64,000 nt of DNA from Phytophthora colocasiae (lineage: Eukaryota; Oomycota; Peronosporomycetes; Peronosporales; Peronosporaceae), in the NCBI GenBank assembly GCA_018806915.1, contig JAGKQI010000058.1:248001-312000 (forward strand), in the 5' to 3' direction. The notes under the pieces are model-generated. The model had not been told where the DNA came from, did not search any database, and was given only the letters and a program-made list of their open reading frames with translations. The translations under genes were made by a program, and so were the position numbers. Numbering within the stretch: position 1 is the first letter of the stretch; every line of letters starts with the position of its first letter. Shown here in pieces: positions 27,071-39,494 of the stretch.

Positions 27071-29677
27071 TTGTGCTGCGGTACGTACTCTGTCGAGTGG
27101 ACGTTCATCGGCTAGGCGACGACGTCGTAAGGCCTTCTGGGCAAGACGCTCTGCGTCTGAGTCATCCGTGACGTCGAATGCCAACGCACAGGAGGGCTGC
27201 GGGCAGCTATACACTCTGGTTGATGGAATGGACGGCTGCACCGAAGGCAGCGTCCTGCTGGACGTCCTGCCAGCTCCTTGAGCTAGAGGAGATGTCGTTC
27301 ACCGACTTTTGTGATGCCTTGAAGGCTGGCGAATTCGCCGAGGTGGTCATCGTTCGACCTGTAGAGGAGTTACCCTCGTTGACGAGTCCGTCTTGGCCGA
27401 GGTCAAGAAGGTGTTGAACGCCAGGAGTGGATAAGAGATCCACAAGAATCCCTCGAATCCCTTCAACTCCTTGCTGAAGTAATATGGAGACATTGTCTCG
27501 AAGGAACCACCGAGTAGCCAGCCTCCTGACCGAGGCGTGTGTCATGAGATTGACCTAGTTCCCGGAACTAAATATTAAGTGACCCGGTAGTGGCCGCTTC
27601 CCATAGTCATTGACGCCTTCTTCCGTGCGAAGCACGCCGCGGGTCACGTGCGCGTGAGCAAGTCTCCGCACTCCGCACCAACGTTCTGTGTCAAAAAGCA
27701 GAATGGCAAGTGGCGTATCGTTCACCCTTTTTATAAGCTGAACGCTGCCACGATTCCGGCGCAGACGCCGATTCCTAGGAAGGATGTTCATCAGAACAAC
27801 ATAGCGGGTTGCACCGTGTATAGTGCGTTCGACTTAGTCGACGTCTACTATCAGTTGCTCATGCGAGACAGTGATATCCCGCTTACAGCGGTGAGCACAC
27901 CGAGCCGTTTGCTCTGGAAGTGGATCGTCATGCCACAGCGGCTTAAGAACGCCCCTGCGACGTTCAATAGATGCGTGACACATCTATTGCGCTCGGTGCG
28001 CGACTTCGCACCGAGCTACTTCGACGACGTGTTCGTCCACGGCAGTGCTGTGAACGGGAAGACGAAAATTGAGATGCACAAGGTGCATCTCCGGAAGCTG
28101 CTAGAGCTTATGAGGAAACATAAGCTCTATGCGAACCTGAAGAAGTGCAACTTCGGGGCGAGCGAGATACCCGTGCTGGGGTGTCTCATGGGGAAAGATG
28201 GTGTGCGCCCTGACCCCGAGAAGGTCGGAGTGATCAATGAATGGCCCACGCCATCCAATGTGAAGGAACTGAGGCAGTTCCTTGGGCTTGCCACGTACTT
28301 GTGCAAGTACGTGGAGAACTATCCGGGCAAGATTCGCCCGTTGTCACAGCTTCTTAAGAAAGAAACTGAGTGGATTCGGACGGAATGCGAGGAGGCATTC
28401 GGTGCAATCAAGCAGGGCTTGACTGAAGCGCCGATCTTGGCCGTGGCGGACCAAGATCGTCCATTCCACGTAGTGTGCGATGCATCCGACTTTGTGGTCG
28501 GATATGCATTGATGCAACACGATCACGAAGGGCGTGATCGTGTGGTCTACTATCAATCGCGTCAGCTGAAGCCAGCTGAGCGTAACTAACCCCGTACATG
28601 ACAAGGATCTGAAGTATGCACACGCAAAGTTCCGAGCGTACTTCTCTATCCGGCCAATTTATACGATATTGGTTTTTGTTTGTGCGGTACACAGGCCGGT
28701 ACTTTGATTTAATTGGTTTAAAATACCTAACAGCTAAATGACTACCAGCAGCCAGGAATTTGTGGATGACCGACGCTACCCTTGGCCCATTTGGCACACC
28801 TTCGCGGTGGAAAAGAATGGCAAGGACTCCATCGGCACATGACATTCCCCCGCACAAGCGTTTCGCAGTCAGTCTCTACCTCGGAATGCCTGCGTGAACG
28901 TATCATGCTGGCGTCAGCGCGTGGCACATCAAATCCTAAACCAACAATAAAATTTAGTCTAAAAAATAGGTTATTGTTCTGGCGCGTCTGGATTAGGTAA
29001 AAAGGATCCGGTTTAGGTAAAACGGACGAAAACTAATAGTAAAACCTCGTTTTAGTCAGCTCAATTCTGCGCTCGCTGTATTGTTTTCATAGGATGAGCT
29101 AGTGTCAGTGTGATTCGCAATGCGTCGACGGAGCTGCAGCAATTTTTTTGTTTAATATCGCTAACTTCTAGCCGAGTTACGAAAAAAAGGCTCTGCTGGC
29201 TATGAGATGTGGCATGAAGATGCCCGTTATTCGGCAACAAACTGCTGTTAAATGAAAGTAAAAATACAAAGAAGTCCGCTACGTTCTGTTCTTTCGTTTA
29301 TGGTACAGCTTTCGAGATATCCACGAAAAATGACAATCAAAGCCTCCAAAAACCACAATTCGTACAAATAGACCGGACAGATAAGTATCTAGTTGGGAGT
29401 AGACCGTTCGTGGTCTATACAGACCACGCATCATTGCGGACGGCGATTAGTCACTCCACATCTCGCAACGTATGGCGAGATGGTTGTCCTTCTTCGCGGA
29501 GTACAACTTCCGGGTGGAGTACAAACCCGGAAGGCTCAATGTAGTGGCCGACGCGTTATCGCGTCGACCTGACTATGCCGAGACGGTCGACGCCAACTGC
29601 GTTGGCGTCGTGAGGACAAGTGTGCTGTCATCAACTTTGTCTTCGGTCTTCCGCCTGACAGCAAGCGGAGGACGGGC
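27071..29677 (+). pseudogene. Adel pol, unit 1: deleted and chimeric GypA-type pol
   Basis: Begins after LTR 1 with a broken pre-RT part unlike A1 (MSFTDFCDALKAGEFAEVVIVRPVEEL) that belongs to a related Gypsy family. RT follows with a stop in the first block, YSAFDLVDVYYQ, the catalytic YFDD, and an RNase H start (VVCDASDFVVGYALMQ). RT and connection are nearly identical to A1 from about 27950. The mariner element splits RNase H; the rest (VVYTDHASLRTA) resumes at about 29390, then the integrase is mostly deleted, joining DALSRRPDYAETVDAN to a late integrase piece. No gag or complete integrase: non-functional. The first 400 bp (26993-27400) hold only fragments of the upstream pol linker. Confidence 0.85.
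28641..29385 (+). mobile_element. Tc1/mariner-like non-autonomous element in Adel (unit 1)
   Basis: Flanked by TA on both sides (28639-28640 and 29386-29387). The first and last ~37 bp are imperfect inverted repeats (CTTCTCTATCCGG against CTTATCTGTCCGG, continuing into a common GGTTTTT). Excision with one TA restores the RNase H frame exactly as in A1. A TA target and such TIRs fit Tc1/mariner. No transposase is recognisable in the 745 bp. Confidence 0.75.
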
Positions 29678-29685
29678 ATCTGTGG

Positions 29686-31310
29686 TGGAGCGGATCTGCC
29701 AGAATCCCGTTGAGGCAGGTCCCGATCGCCACTTGCGACCAGACAACAACTAACGGAGGGGGTCCCCCGATGACCCGTGATCTAGCTGTGTGTAGTTTCA
29801 CCTTGTGTACCCGTCGGTAGGCGGGTTACGCTCTCCCAGGCGACTTCTGAAGAGGTCTTGTAGGCGAGAAGAATGTCTTGTGGGACGCAGGGGTGTGAGG
29901 TAGCGTGGAAGTTCTTCACTCTACCTCGGGGTACTTGATCCCAGTCGTAGGCGGGTTCTCGAGCCTTGATCCGGGTGCCTGGTCCTGATCCAGGTCTTGA
30001 CTCTAGAAGATCGATCACCAACTCGACCAACTAATGCGACCGAAGTCAAGGTCGCGTTCCTCGAACCTAAACAAGATCTCATGACCACTCCACCGATCAC
30101 GATCAGTCCCGATAGGGCCCGAGTGGCGAATCTGGGGACGGTGAGACGAATGGGAGCTTGTCAGATCAGGCACCTGACCAGACACGTGAAGAGAAGATCG
30201 AGGCGAAAGCCGAAATTCCAGATTTTAAAATCGAGATCAAGCCCGTATCCAGTGCTGATGACGTCCCCACGGTGGGAGACACCTCGATTCTGACGCCTAA
30301 GGGCGACACTATCAACGAATGAACCAGATTCGACATCTCCTGAGAAGATCGGGAACGCCTATCAGAGCCACGTACATGAAGACGGTGGCTTCGCGGCTGA
30401 AGATTGGGCCGATAGCCTCGCATTAGTACCGGAATTCCAGATCTCCACCACTGAAGAGGTTAAGATCGAGGATCTACAAGTAGGGAAGTCGGGATCAGCC
30501 ACCCCGGATGAGATCGAGAAGCTTCGACAAATTATTTGGAAGAAGCGACATCCCCTGATCGGGAAAGGAAACGCACTTCCCTCGGCGGCCAGGGGTGTCA
30601 TATGTGATATCGATGTTGAAAACGCAAGACCGATCGCACAACCAGTCCGGAAGGTGGCACCACAGTTCCGCGAGAAGGTGTCGGACCTTATCAAGGGACT
30701 ATTATCTGCCAAGATTATCCGGCCATCGACGTCGCCGTGGGGCATCTCCAATCGTGGTGATCATCAAGAAGAACGGTATAGATATTCGGTTATGCATTGA
30801 TTACCAGCCTCACGAGGCTGATGATCTACCCGATGCCCTTGATCAATGACTTGCTCGAAGATCTCGACAAGGTTCTATGGTATTGTTCGATAGACATGGC
30901 CAGTGGATTTGGGTTGTATCAATGACCGATCGAGCTCGCGCGATCTCGGCTTTCATCACCCCGTTCGGCCTCTTCGAGTGGAATCGCATGCCCTTCGGAC
31001 TGAAGAACGCTCCTCAGATCTACCAACGTATTGTGGACAACGCGCTATATGGATTTCTGAAGATCTCCCAGTCGGGAGACACGGAAGGCTCTGCAGATGT
31101 GTTTGAATCGGGGACCCCATAAGATCCCGGGTGCCCGTCGGTATTAGGACGGAGTTTCTACATCGACGACACCCTGATTACGGCCGGATCATGGGATCAT
31201 ATGTTCAACCGGGTAGAAGGCCTGTTGGAGGCATGTGATAAGTGGAATCTCTCGGTCAGCGTGGCGAAGAGCTTCTGGGGCATGGATAAGGTGGAATAGC
31301 TGGGGTATAA
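29686..31310 (+). pseudogene. GypF 5' half, unit 1: linker and RT, truncated at 31310
   Basis: Plus-strand fragment: an acidic linker (EVKVAFLEPKQDL, KAEIPDFKIEIKP), then RT with ARGVICDIDVENARPIAQ, PFGLFEWNRMPFGLKNAP, YIDDTLITAGSWDH and FWGMDKVE, a stop, then LGY, where the GypE LTR begins. It has several frameshifts, including at the SPWASP block. It is the missing front of the minus-strand GypF remnant at 8578-9423. About 300 bp at its start (29690-29990) have no clear frame. Confidence 0.82.
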
Positions 31311-33013
31311 TGTCGCGAAGTCGGTGCAACTTTTACCGCGGTGCAGGGGCGTACAGTGAACCTGGAAGTGTGACTACCGGTAGTGATACCAGAGTCGCAC
31401 AGCAAGGTGGGCGTGTGTTACCTTGTGCTGTCCTCGTAGGTTCGTTGTCTTGGTAATGAGACGCTCGCCGGGGTCGTGAGAGTGTTGATGAGAGTGAGGG
31501 TTCCTTGCGTGGGCCGTCGGATGTCCTTCTGGTCCTCACAGGAGCGCTTGAGAGTCGAACGTTTTCCGGTGAACACTTGTGTACACCAGAGATTTCTGAA
31601 AGCAAAAGAGAAATTAATACAATGGGAAGTCCAGTAATTAGACTTCCGAGATAACCGCAATATAGAGTTCCGATATACAAATATGTAGCTGCTCTTATTC
31701 TTTCCTGGCCCTTGAGCAGTGGGCTAGTTCTCCAGGTCAACTAGGGAAATGTTCACCAGACACCTGGTCTGTCTGGTATTCCCGTAACTTTCGCGCACCA
31801 CCCTCTAATATATAGAGGGAAAATAAACCAATACACTATCAGTTATATAACAGTCTACCGAGCGTCTTGAGAGCGACTGTCTAGCTCCCAAAACCTGTCC
31901 AAACGTACAATATGAAATGGGCTACCGCTAGAGACAAGACAAACGACCCAACTAGTAAATGGAATAGGTGGGTCCTCTCAGGTCTCTACGTTACGCTGAT
32001 CTCCACCTAAAGGGGCTTGATAGGTGAGAGATCACACGACTCAAAGCTTTGTCGTGGCCTAATACTTACGGGAAGCAGCAGGCAGACGACCTCGTTATAA
32101 CAAAGCAAATCGAACTCATTACAACAGGGAAAATTGAACTCTGGTTATCTATCTCGTATCTCTCTGTCTTCTGTCTTCCATATTCTCATACAGTATAAAT
32201 ACTGTATACACTTGGTCTCAGTATAACTCAGGAATCTTCACTTGGGCTCACTATGGTAGTCGATGCTGCAGATCTTGTCGAGTCGACACTTAATGATGTC
32301 ATTACAGGGATGAGCAGGTTGCGTTTCACTTGATTGCGTGAGGTCGTGTTGGGTACACTTGGTTTCAGTATGGGGTGGACTTCAGAGTGTCAGAGTCTGG
32401 TATCCTGTTCATCAGGGTCTGGAATCATGTGCGTCGGAGACATGTTCATCGGAACCATGTACTCCGGAATCATGTACATCAGAGTCGTAATACCAGAGTC
32501 GTGACACTTGGGTCTGTTCTTCGAGTCTTGTACGTCGGAGTCTGTTCATCGGAAACTGGTAAATGTCTGGAATATTGCTTGTATAAGCCGGACACATCAG
32601 ACTTGTTTACCAGAATCATGTTCGTCAGACTCATGTACGTCAGACTTCATGTACGTCGGACTCATGTACGTCAGACTTCATGGTATGGTATCAGAGTTTC
32701 CATGCGTGATACCAGAAATCCATGAGTGTTTTCAGGGTGCGGAGCACGTATGCTACAACGCACGAAGTCCAATCGGGATATGCGCGGGGTGCGCTACGTC
32801 CGGTGCGCGATACTTGGTATCTTGTGGGTATAACTGTATTCCTTGAACCATCATCGTCACACAGGACGGCAACGGGATGAGGTCTTCTCAGAGATACATT
32901 CTTCTGAGAGACTTTCTGCCAACCTTTAGGCACTCATCGTCGGGGAAAGTCCGGTGATCAGACTGAGTGTTATTGTCTCTCGGAGTTTGTGCACTTTTCC
33001 GAGGAACACTTCT
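31311..33013 (-). repeat. GypE LTR copy in tandem unit 1
   Basis: Inverted copy of GypE LTR positions about 9618-11306, with no first ~200 bp. It is a duplicate of 37792-39494. Confidence 0.9.
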
Positions 33014-33473
33014 TGTAACGGGGTTACACGTACAAGTGGTTGTACCACTTGTAACTCTAACAGTTAGGATAACTGTTAGAGGTTGGAAATGGGCCTCAGA
33101 CCTTGGTGTGCTGTACACACCAAAGGATACATGGGCGAACCACATTATTGGATGGTTCGTGTGCATTTGTGCATATTATTGGTAGAAAGTAACGGATTTC
33201 TACCAATCACTGAGCAGAGTTTCTGCCAACCACACGTTGGCAGACCCTTTAGAAATAGATAACAAACAGTTTTAGGAGGTCCATAATTGGCTTATGCCAA
33301 ATTCAATAACAGTTCTCATTTTACGGTATTTTGCAGTTTAATTTAGTTATATTTGATTTAATTATACTTATTTAAATAAGTATACTTAAATTAAGTCTAA
33401 TCTACTTGCACGCTTCCTCATACACGTAAGCGCACGTGTACGCCACCTAATAGGTCTAGGTAGACCCATTACA
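33014..33473 (+). repeat. GypA LTR 2 (460 bp)
   Basis: Lies between the two tandem units; expected to be the recombinant LTR formed by the duplication event. Same ends as LTR 1. Confidence 0.9.
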
Positions 33474-33551
33474 TACTCCGCTGAGCGACATCGGTCATCG
33501 ACCGAGTGGATCGCTGAGTGTATCCGACAATGGGCCGGGTAAGGCTGAAAC

Positions 33552-36156
33552 TTGTGCTGCGGTACGTACTCTGTCGAGTGGACGTTCATCGGCTAGGCGA
33601 CGACGTCGTAAGGCCTTCTGGGCAAGACGCTCTGCGTCTGAGTCATCCGTGACGTCGAATGCCAACGCACAGGAGGGCTGCGGGCAGCTATACACTCTGG
33701 TTGATGGAATGGACGGCTGCACCGAAGGCAGCGTCCTGCTGGACGTCCTGCCAGCTCCTTGAGCTAGAGGAGATGTCGTTCACCGACTTTTGTGATGCCT
33801 TGAAGGCTGGCGAATTCGCCGAGGTGGTCATCGTTCGACCTGTAGAGGAGTTACCCTCGTTGACGAGTCCGTCTTGGCCGAGGTCAAGAAGGTGTTGAAC
33901 GCCAGGAGTGGATAAGAGATCCACAAGAATCCCTCGAATCCCTTCAACTCCTTGCTGAAGTAATATGGAGACATTGTCTCGAAGGAACCACCGAGTAGCC
34001 AGCCTCCTGACCGAGGCGTGTGTCATGAGATTGACCTAGTTCCCGGAACTAAATATTAAGTGACCCGGTAGTGGCCGCTTCCCATAGTCATTGACGCCTT
34101 CTTCCGTGCGAAGCACGCCGCGGGTCACGTGCGCGTGAGCAAGTCTCCGCACTCCGCACCAACGTTCTGTGTCAAAAAGCAGAATGGCAAGTGGCGTATC
34201 GTTCACCCTTTTTATAAGCTGAACGCTGCCACGATTCCGGCGCAGACGCCGATTCCTAGGAAGGATGTTCATCAGAACAACATAGCGGGTTGCACCGTGT
34301 ATAGTGCGTTCGACTTAGTCGACGTCTACTATCAGTTGCTCATGCGAGACAGTGATATCCCGCTTACAGCGGTGAGCACACCGAGCCGTTTGCTCTGGAA
34401 GTGGATCGTCATGCCACAGCGGCTTAAGAACGCCCCTGCGACGTTCAATAGATGCGTGACACATCTATTGCGCTCGGTGCGCGACTTCGCACCGAGCTAC
34501 TTCGACGACGTGTTCGTCCACGGCAGTGCTGTGAACGGGAAGACGAAAATTGAGATGCACAAGGTGCATCTCCGGAAGCTGCTAGAGCTTATGAGGAAAC
34601 ATAAGCTCTATGCGAACCTGAAGAAGTGCAACTTCGGGGCGAGCGAGATACCCGTGCTGGGGTGTCTCATGGGGAAAGATGGTGTGCGCCCTGACCCCGA
34701 GAAGGTCGGAGTGATCAATGAATGGCCCACGCCATCCAATGTGAAGGAACTGAGGCAGTTCTCATTTGCCACGTACTTGTGCAAGTACGTGGAGAACTAT
34801 CCGGGCAAGATTCGCCCGTTGTCACAGCTTCTTAAGAAAGAAACTGAGTGGATTCGGACGGAATGCGAGGAGGCATTCGGTGCAATCAAGCAGGGCTTGA
34901 CTGAAGCGCCGATCTTGGCCGTGGCGGACCAAGATCGTCCATTCCACGTAGTGTGCGATGCATCCGACTTTGTGGTCGGATATGCATTGATGCAACACGA
35001 TCACGAAGGGCGTGATCGTGTGGTCTACTATCAATCGCGTCAGCTGAAGCCAGCTGAGCGTAACTAACCCCGTACATGACAAGGATCTGAAGTATGCACA
35101 CGCAAAGTTCCGAGCGTACTTCTCTATCCGGCCAATTTATACGATATTGGTTTTTGTTTGTGCGGTACACAGGCCGGTACTTTGATTTAATTGGTTTAAA
35201 ATACCTAACAGCTAAATGACTACCAGCAGCCAGGAATTTGTGGATGACCGACGCTACCCTTGGCCCATTTGGCACACCTTCGCGGTGGAAAAGAATGGCA
35301 AGGACTCCATCGGCACATGACATTCCCCCGCACAAGCGTTTCGCAGTCAGTCTCTACCTCGGAATGCCTGCGTGAACGTATCATGCTGGCGTCAGCGCGT
35401 GGCACATCAAATCCTAAACCAACAATAAAATTTAGTCTAAAAAATAGGTTATTGTTCTGGCGCGTCTGGATTAGGTAAAAAGGATCCGGTTTAGGTAAAA
35501 CGGACGAAAACTAATAGTAAAACCTCGTTTTAGTCAGCTCAATTCTGCGCTCGCTGTATTGTTTTCATAGGATGAGCTAGTGTCAGTGTGATTCGCAATG
35601 CGTCGACGGAGCTGCAGCAATTTTTTTGTTTAATATCGCTAACTTCTAGCCGAGTTACGAAAAAAAGGCTCTGCTGGCTATGAGATGTGGCATGAAGATG
35701 CCCGTTATTCGGCAACAAACTGCTGTTAAATGAAAGTAAAAAATACAAAGAAGTCCGCTACGTTCTGTTCTTTCGTTTATGGTACAGCTTTCGAGATATC
35801 CACGAAAAATGACAATCAAAGCCTCCAAAAACCACAATTCGTACAAATAGACCGGACAGATAAGTATCTAGTTGGGAGTAGACCGTTCGTGGTCTATACA
35901 GACCACGCATCATTGCGGACGGCGATTAGTCACTCCACATCTCGCAACGTATGGCGAGATGGTTGTCCTTCTTCGCGGAGTACAACTTCCGGGTGGAGTA
36001 CAAACCCGGAAGGCTCAATGTAGTGGCCGACGCGTTATCGCGTCGACCTGACTATGCCGAGACGGTCGACGCCAACTGCGTTGGCGTCGTGAGGACAAGT
36101 GTGCTGTCATCAACTTTGTCTTCGGTCTTCCGCCTGACAGCAAGCGGAGGACGGGC
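33552..36156 (+). pseudogene. Adel pol, unit 2
   Basis: Duplicate of 27071-29677. The only notable change is at about 34760, where LRQFLGLATYL has become LRQFSFATYL through a complex 3-bp net deletion. Confidence 0.85.
35119..35864 (+). mobile_element. Tc1/mariner-like element in Adel (unit 2)
   Basis: Duplicate of 28641-29385, one base longer in an A-run; TA at 35117-35118 and 35865-35866. Confidence 0.75.
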
Positions 36157-36164
36157 ATCTGTGG

Positions 36165-37791
36165 TGGAGCGGATCTGCCAGAATCCCGTTGAGGCAGGTC
36201 CCGATCGCCACTTGCGACCAGACAACAACTAACGGAGGGGGTCCCCCGATGACCCGTGATCTAGCTGTGTGTAGTTTCACCTTGTGTACCCGTCGGTAGG
36301 CGGGTTACGCTCTCCCAGGCGACTTCTGAAGAGGTCTTGTAGGCGAGAAGAATGTCTTGTGGGACGCAGGGGTGTGAGGTAGCGTGGAAGTTCTTCACTC
36401 TACCTCGGGGTACTTGATCCCAGTCGTAGGCGGGTTCTCGAGCCTTGATCCGGGTGCCTGGTCCTTGATCCAGGTCTTGACTCTAGAAGATCGATCACCA
36501 ACTCGACCAACTAATGCGACCGAAGTCAAGGTCGCGTTCCTCGAACCTAAACAAGATCTCATGACCACTCCACCGATCACGATCAGTCCCGATAGGGCCC
36601 CGAGTGGCGAATCTGGGGACGGTGAGACGAATGGGAGCTTGTCAGATCAGGCACCTGACCAGACACGTGAAGAGAAGATCGAGGCGAAAGCCGAAATTCC
36701 AGATTTTAAAATCGAGATCAAGCCCGTATCCAGTGCTGATGACGTCCCCACGGTGGGAGACACCTCGATTCTGACGCCTAAGGGCGACACTATCAACGAA
36801 TGAACCAGATTCGACATCTCCTGAGAAGATCGGGAACGCCTATCAGAGCCACGTACATGAAGACGGTGGCTTCGCGGCTGAAGATTGGGCCGATAGCCTC
36901 GCATTAGTACCGGAATTCCAGATCTCCACCACTGAAGAGGTTAAGATCGAGGATCTACAAGTAGGGAAGTCGGGATCAGCCACCCCGGATGAGATCGAGA
37001 AGCTTCGACAAATTATTTGGAAGAAGCGACATCCCCTGATCGGGAAAGGAAACGCACTTCCCTCGGCGGCCAGGGGTGTCATATGTGATATCGATGTTGA
37101 AAACGCAAGACCGATCGCACAACCAGTCCGGAAGGTGGCACCACAGTTCCGCGAGAAGGTGTCGGACCTTATCAAGGGACTATTATCTGCCAAGATTATC
37201 CGGCCATCGACGTCGCCGTGGGGCATCTCCAATCGTGGTGATCATCAAGAAGAACGGTATAGATATTCGGTTATGCATTGATTACCAGCCTCACGAGGCT
37301 GATGATCTACCCGATGCCCTTGATCAATGACTTGCTCGAAGATCTCGACAAGGTTCTATGGTATTGTTCGATAGACATGGCCAGTGGATTTGGGTTGTAT
37401 CAATGACCGATCGAGCTCGCGCGATCTCGGCTTTCATCACCCCGTTCGGCCTCTTCGAGTGGAATCGCATGCCCTTCGGACTGAAGAACGCTCCTCAGAT
37501 CTACCAACGTATTGTGGACAACGCGCTATATGGATTTCTGAAGATCTCCCAGTCGGGAGACACGGAAGGCTCTGCAGATGTGTTTGAATCGGGGACCCCA
37601 TAAGATCCCGGGTGCCCGTCGGTATTAGGACGGAGTTCCTACATCGACGACACCCTGATTACGGCCGGATCATGGGATCATATGTTCAACCGGGTAGAAG
37701 GCCTGTTGGAGGCATGTGATAAGTGGAATCTCTCGGTCAGCGTGGCGAAGAGCTTCTGGGGCATGGATAAGGTGGAATAGCTGGGGTATAA
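36165..37791 (+). pseudogene. GypF 5' half, unit 2
   Basis: Duplicate of 29686-31310 with one-base differences that restore part of the linker frame (36384-36803 is open: 139 codons with EVKVAFLEPKQDL). The RT remains frameshifted. Confidence 0.82.
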
Positions 37792-39494
37792 TGTCGCGAA
37801 GTCGGTGCAACTTTTACCGCGGTGCAGGGGCGTACAGTGAACCTGGAAGTGTGACTACCGGTAGTGATACCAGAGTCGCACAGCAAGGTGGGCGTGTGTT
37901 ACCTTGTGCTGTCCTCGTAGGTTCGTTGTCTTGGTAATGAGACGCTCGCCGGGGTCGTGAGAGTGTTGATGAGAGTGAGGGTTCCTTGCGTGGGCCGTCG
38001 GATGTCCTTCTGGTCCTCACAGGAGCGCTTGAGAGTCGAACGTTTTCCGGTGAACACTTGTGTACACCAGAGATTTCTGAAAGCAAAGAGAAATTAATAC
38101 AATGGGAAGTCCAGTAATTAGACTTCCGAGATAACCGCAATATAGAGTTCCGATATACAAATATGTAGCTGCTCTTATTCTTTCCTGGCCCTTGAGCAGT
38201 GGGCTAGTTCTCCAGGTCAACTAGGGAAATGTTCACCAGACACCTGGTCTGTCTGGTATTCCCGTAACTTTCGCGCACCACCCTCTAATATATAGAGGGA
38301 AAATAAACCAATACACTATCAGTTATATAACAGTCTACCGAGCGTCTTGAGAGCGACTGTCTAGCTCCCAAAACCTGTCCAAACGTACAATATGAAATGG
38401 GCTACCGCTAGAGACAAGACAAACGACCCAACTAGTAAATGGAATAGGTGGGTCCTCTCAGGTCTCTACGTTACGCTGATCTCCACCTAAAGGGGCTTGA
38501 TAGGTGAGAGATCACACGACTCAAAGCTTTGTCGTGGCCTAATACTTACGGGAAGCAGCAGGCAGACGACCTCGTTATAACAAAGCAAATCGAACTCGTT
38601 ACAACAGGGAAAATTGAACTCTGGTTATCTATCTCGTATCTCTCTGTCTTCTGTCTTCCATATTCTCATACAGTATAAATACTGTATACACTTGGTCTCA
38701 GTATAACTCAGGAATCTTCACTTGGGCTCACTATGGTAGTCGATGCTGCAGATCTTGTCGAGTCGACACTTAATGATGTCATTACAGGGATGAGCAGGTT
38801 GCGTTTCACTTGATTGCGTGAGGTCGTGTTGGGTACACTTGGTTTCAGTATGGGGTGGACTTCACAGTGTCAGAGTCTTGGTATCCTGTTCGTCAGGGTC
38901 TGGAATCATGTGCGTCGGAGACATGTTCATCGGAACCATGTACTCCGGAATCATGTACATCAGAGTCGTAATACCAGAGTCGTGACACTTGGGTCTGTTC
39001 TTCGGAGTCTTGTACGTCGGAGTCTGTTCATCGGAAACTGGTAAATGTCTGGAATATTGCTTGTATAAGCCGGACACATCAGACTTGTTTACCAGAATCA
39101 TGTTCGTCAGACTCATGTACGTCAGACTTCATGTACGTCGGACTCATGTACGTCAGACTTCATGGTATGGTATCAGAGTTTCCATGCGTGATACCAGAAA
39201 TCCATGAGTGTTTTCAGGGTGCGGAGCACGTATGCTACAACGCACGAAGTCCAATCGGGATATGCGCGGGGTGCGCTACGTCCGGTGCGCGATACTTGGT
39301 ATCTTGTGGGTATAACTGTATTCCTTGAACCATCATCGTCACACAGGACGGCAACGGGATGAGGTCTTCTCAGAGATACATTCTTCTGAGAGACTTTCTG
39401 CCAACCTTTAGGCACTCATCGTCAGGAAAGTCCGGTGATCAGACTGAGTGTTATTGTCTCTCGGAGTTTGTGCACTTTTCCGAGGAACACTTCT
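37792..39494 (-). repeat. Detached remainder of the GypE 3' LTR
   Basis: Inverted LTR piece running from the CA end (37792, next to ATAA 37788-37791) to AGAAG (39490-39494 as CTTCT), immediately before A1. Together with 25073-25273 it makes a complete GypE LTR with one A1 insertion site. Confidence 0.85.

Larger units (their letters stand above)
26533..33013 (+). repeat. Tandem unit 1 (6481 bp)
   Basis: Same content and order as 33014-39494: GypA LTR, Adel pol, mariner insertion, GypF 5' half, inverted GypE LTR. I count about a dozen differences, mostly one-base indels and one 3-bp deletion. The units meet at the first base of a GypA LTR. Confidence 0.92.
33014..39494 (+). repeat. Tandem unit 2 (6481 bp)
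   Basis: Second copy of 26533-33013. It is followed by the GypA LTR that opens A1, so three LTRs bound two units. Confidence 0.92.

Noticed and set aside
28408..28857. 149-codon minus-strand ORF (and its duplicate at 34886-35335)
   Set aside because: Opposite RNase H coding sequence and crosses into the mariner element; chance frame.
26533..39494. Three full-length autonomous GypA elements in tandem
   Set aside because: Only A1 has gag and full pol; the two units hold a deleted, chimeric pol without gag or complete integrase.
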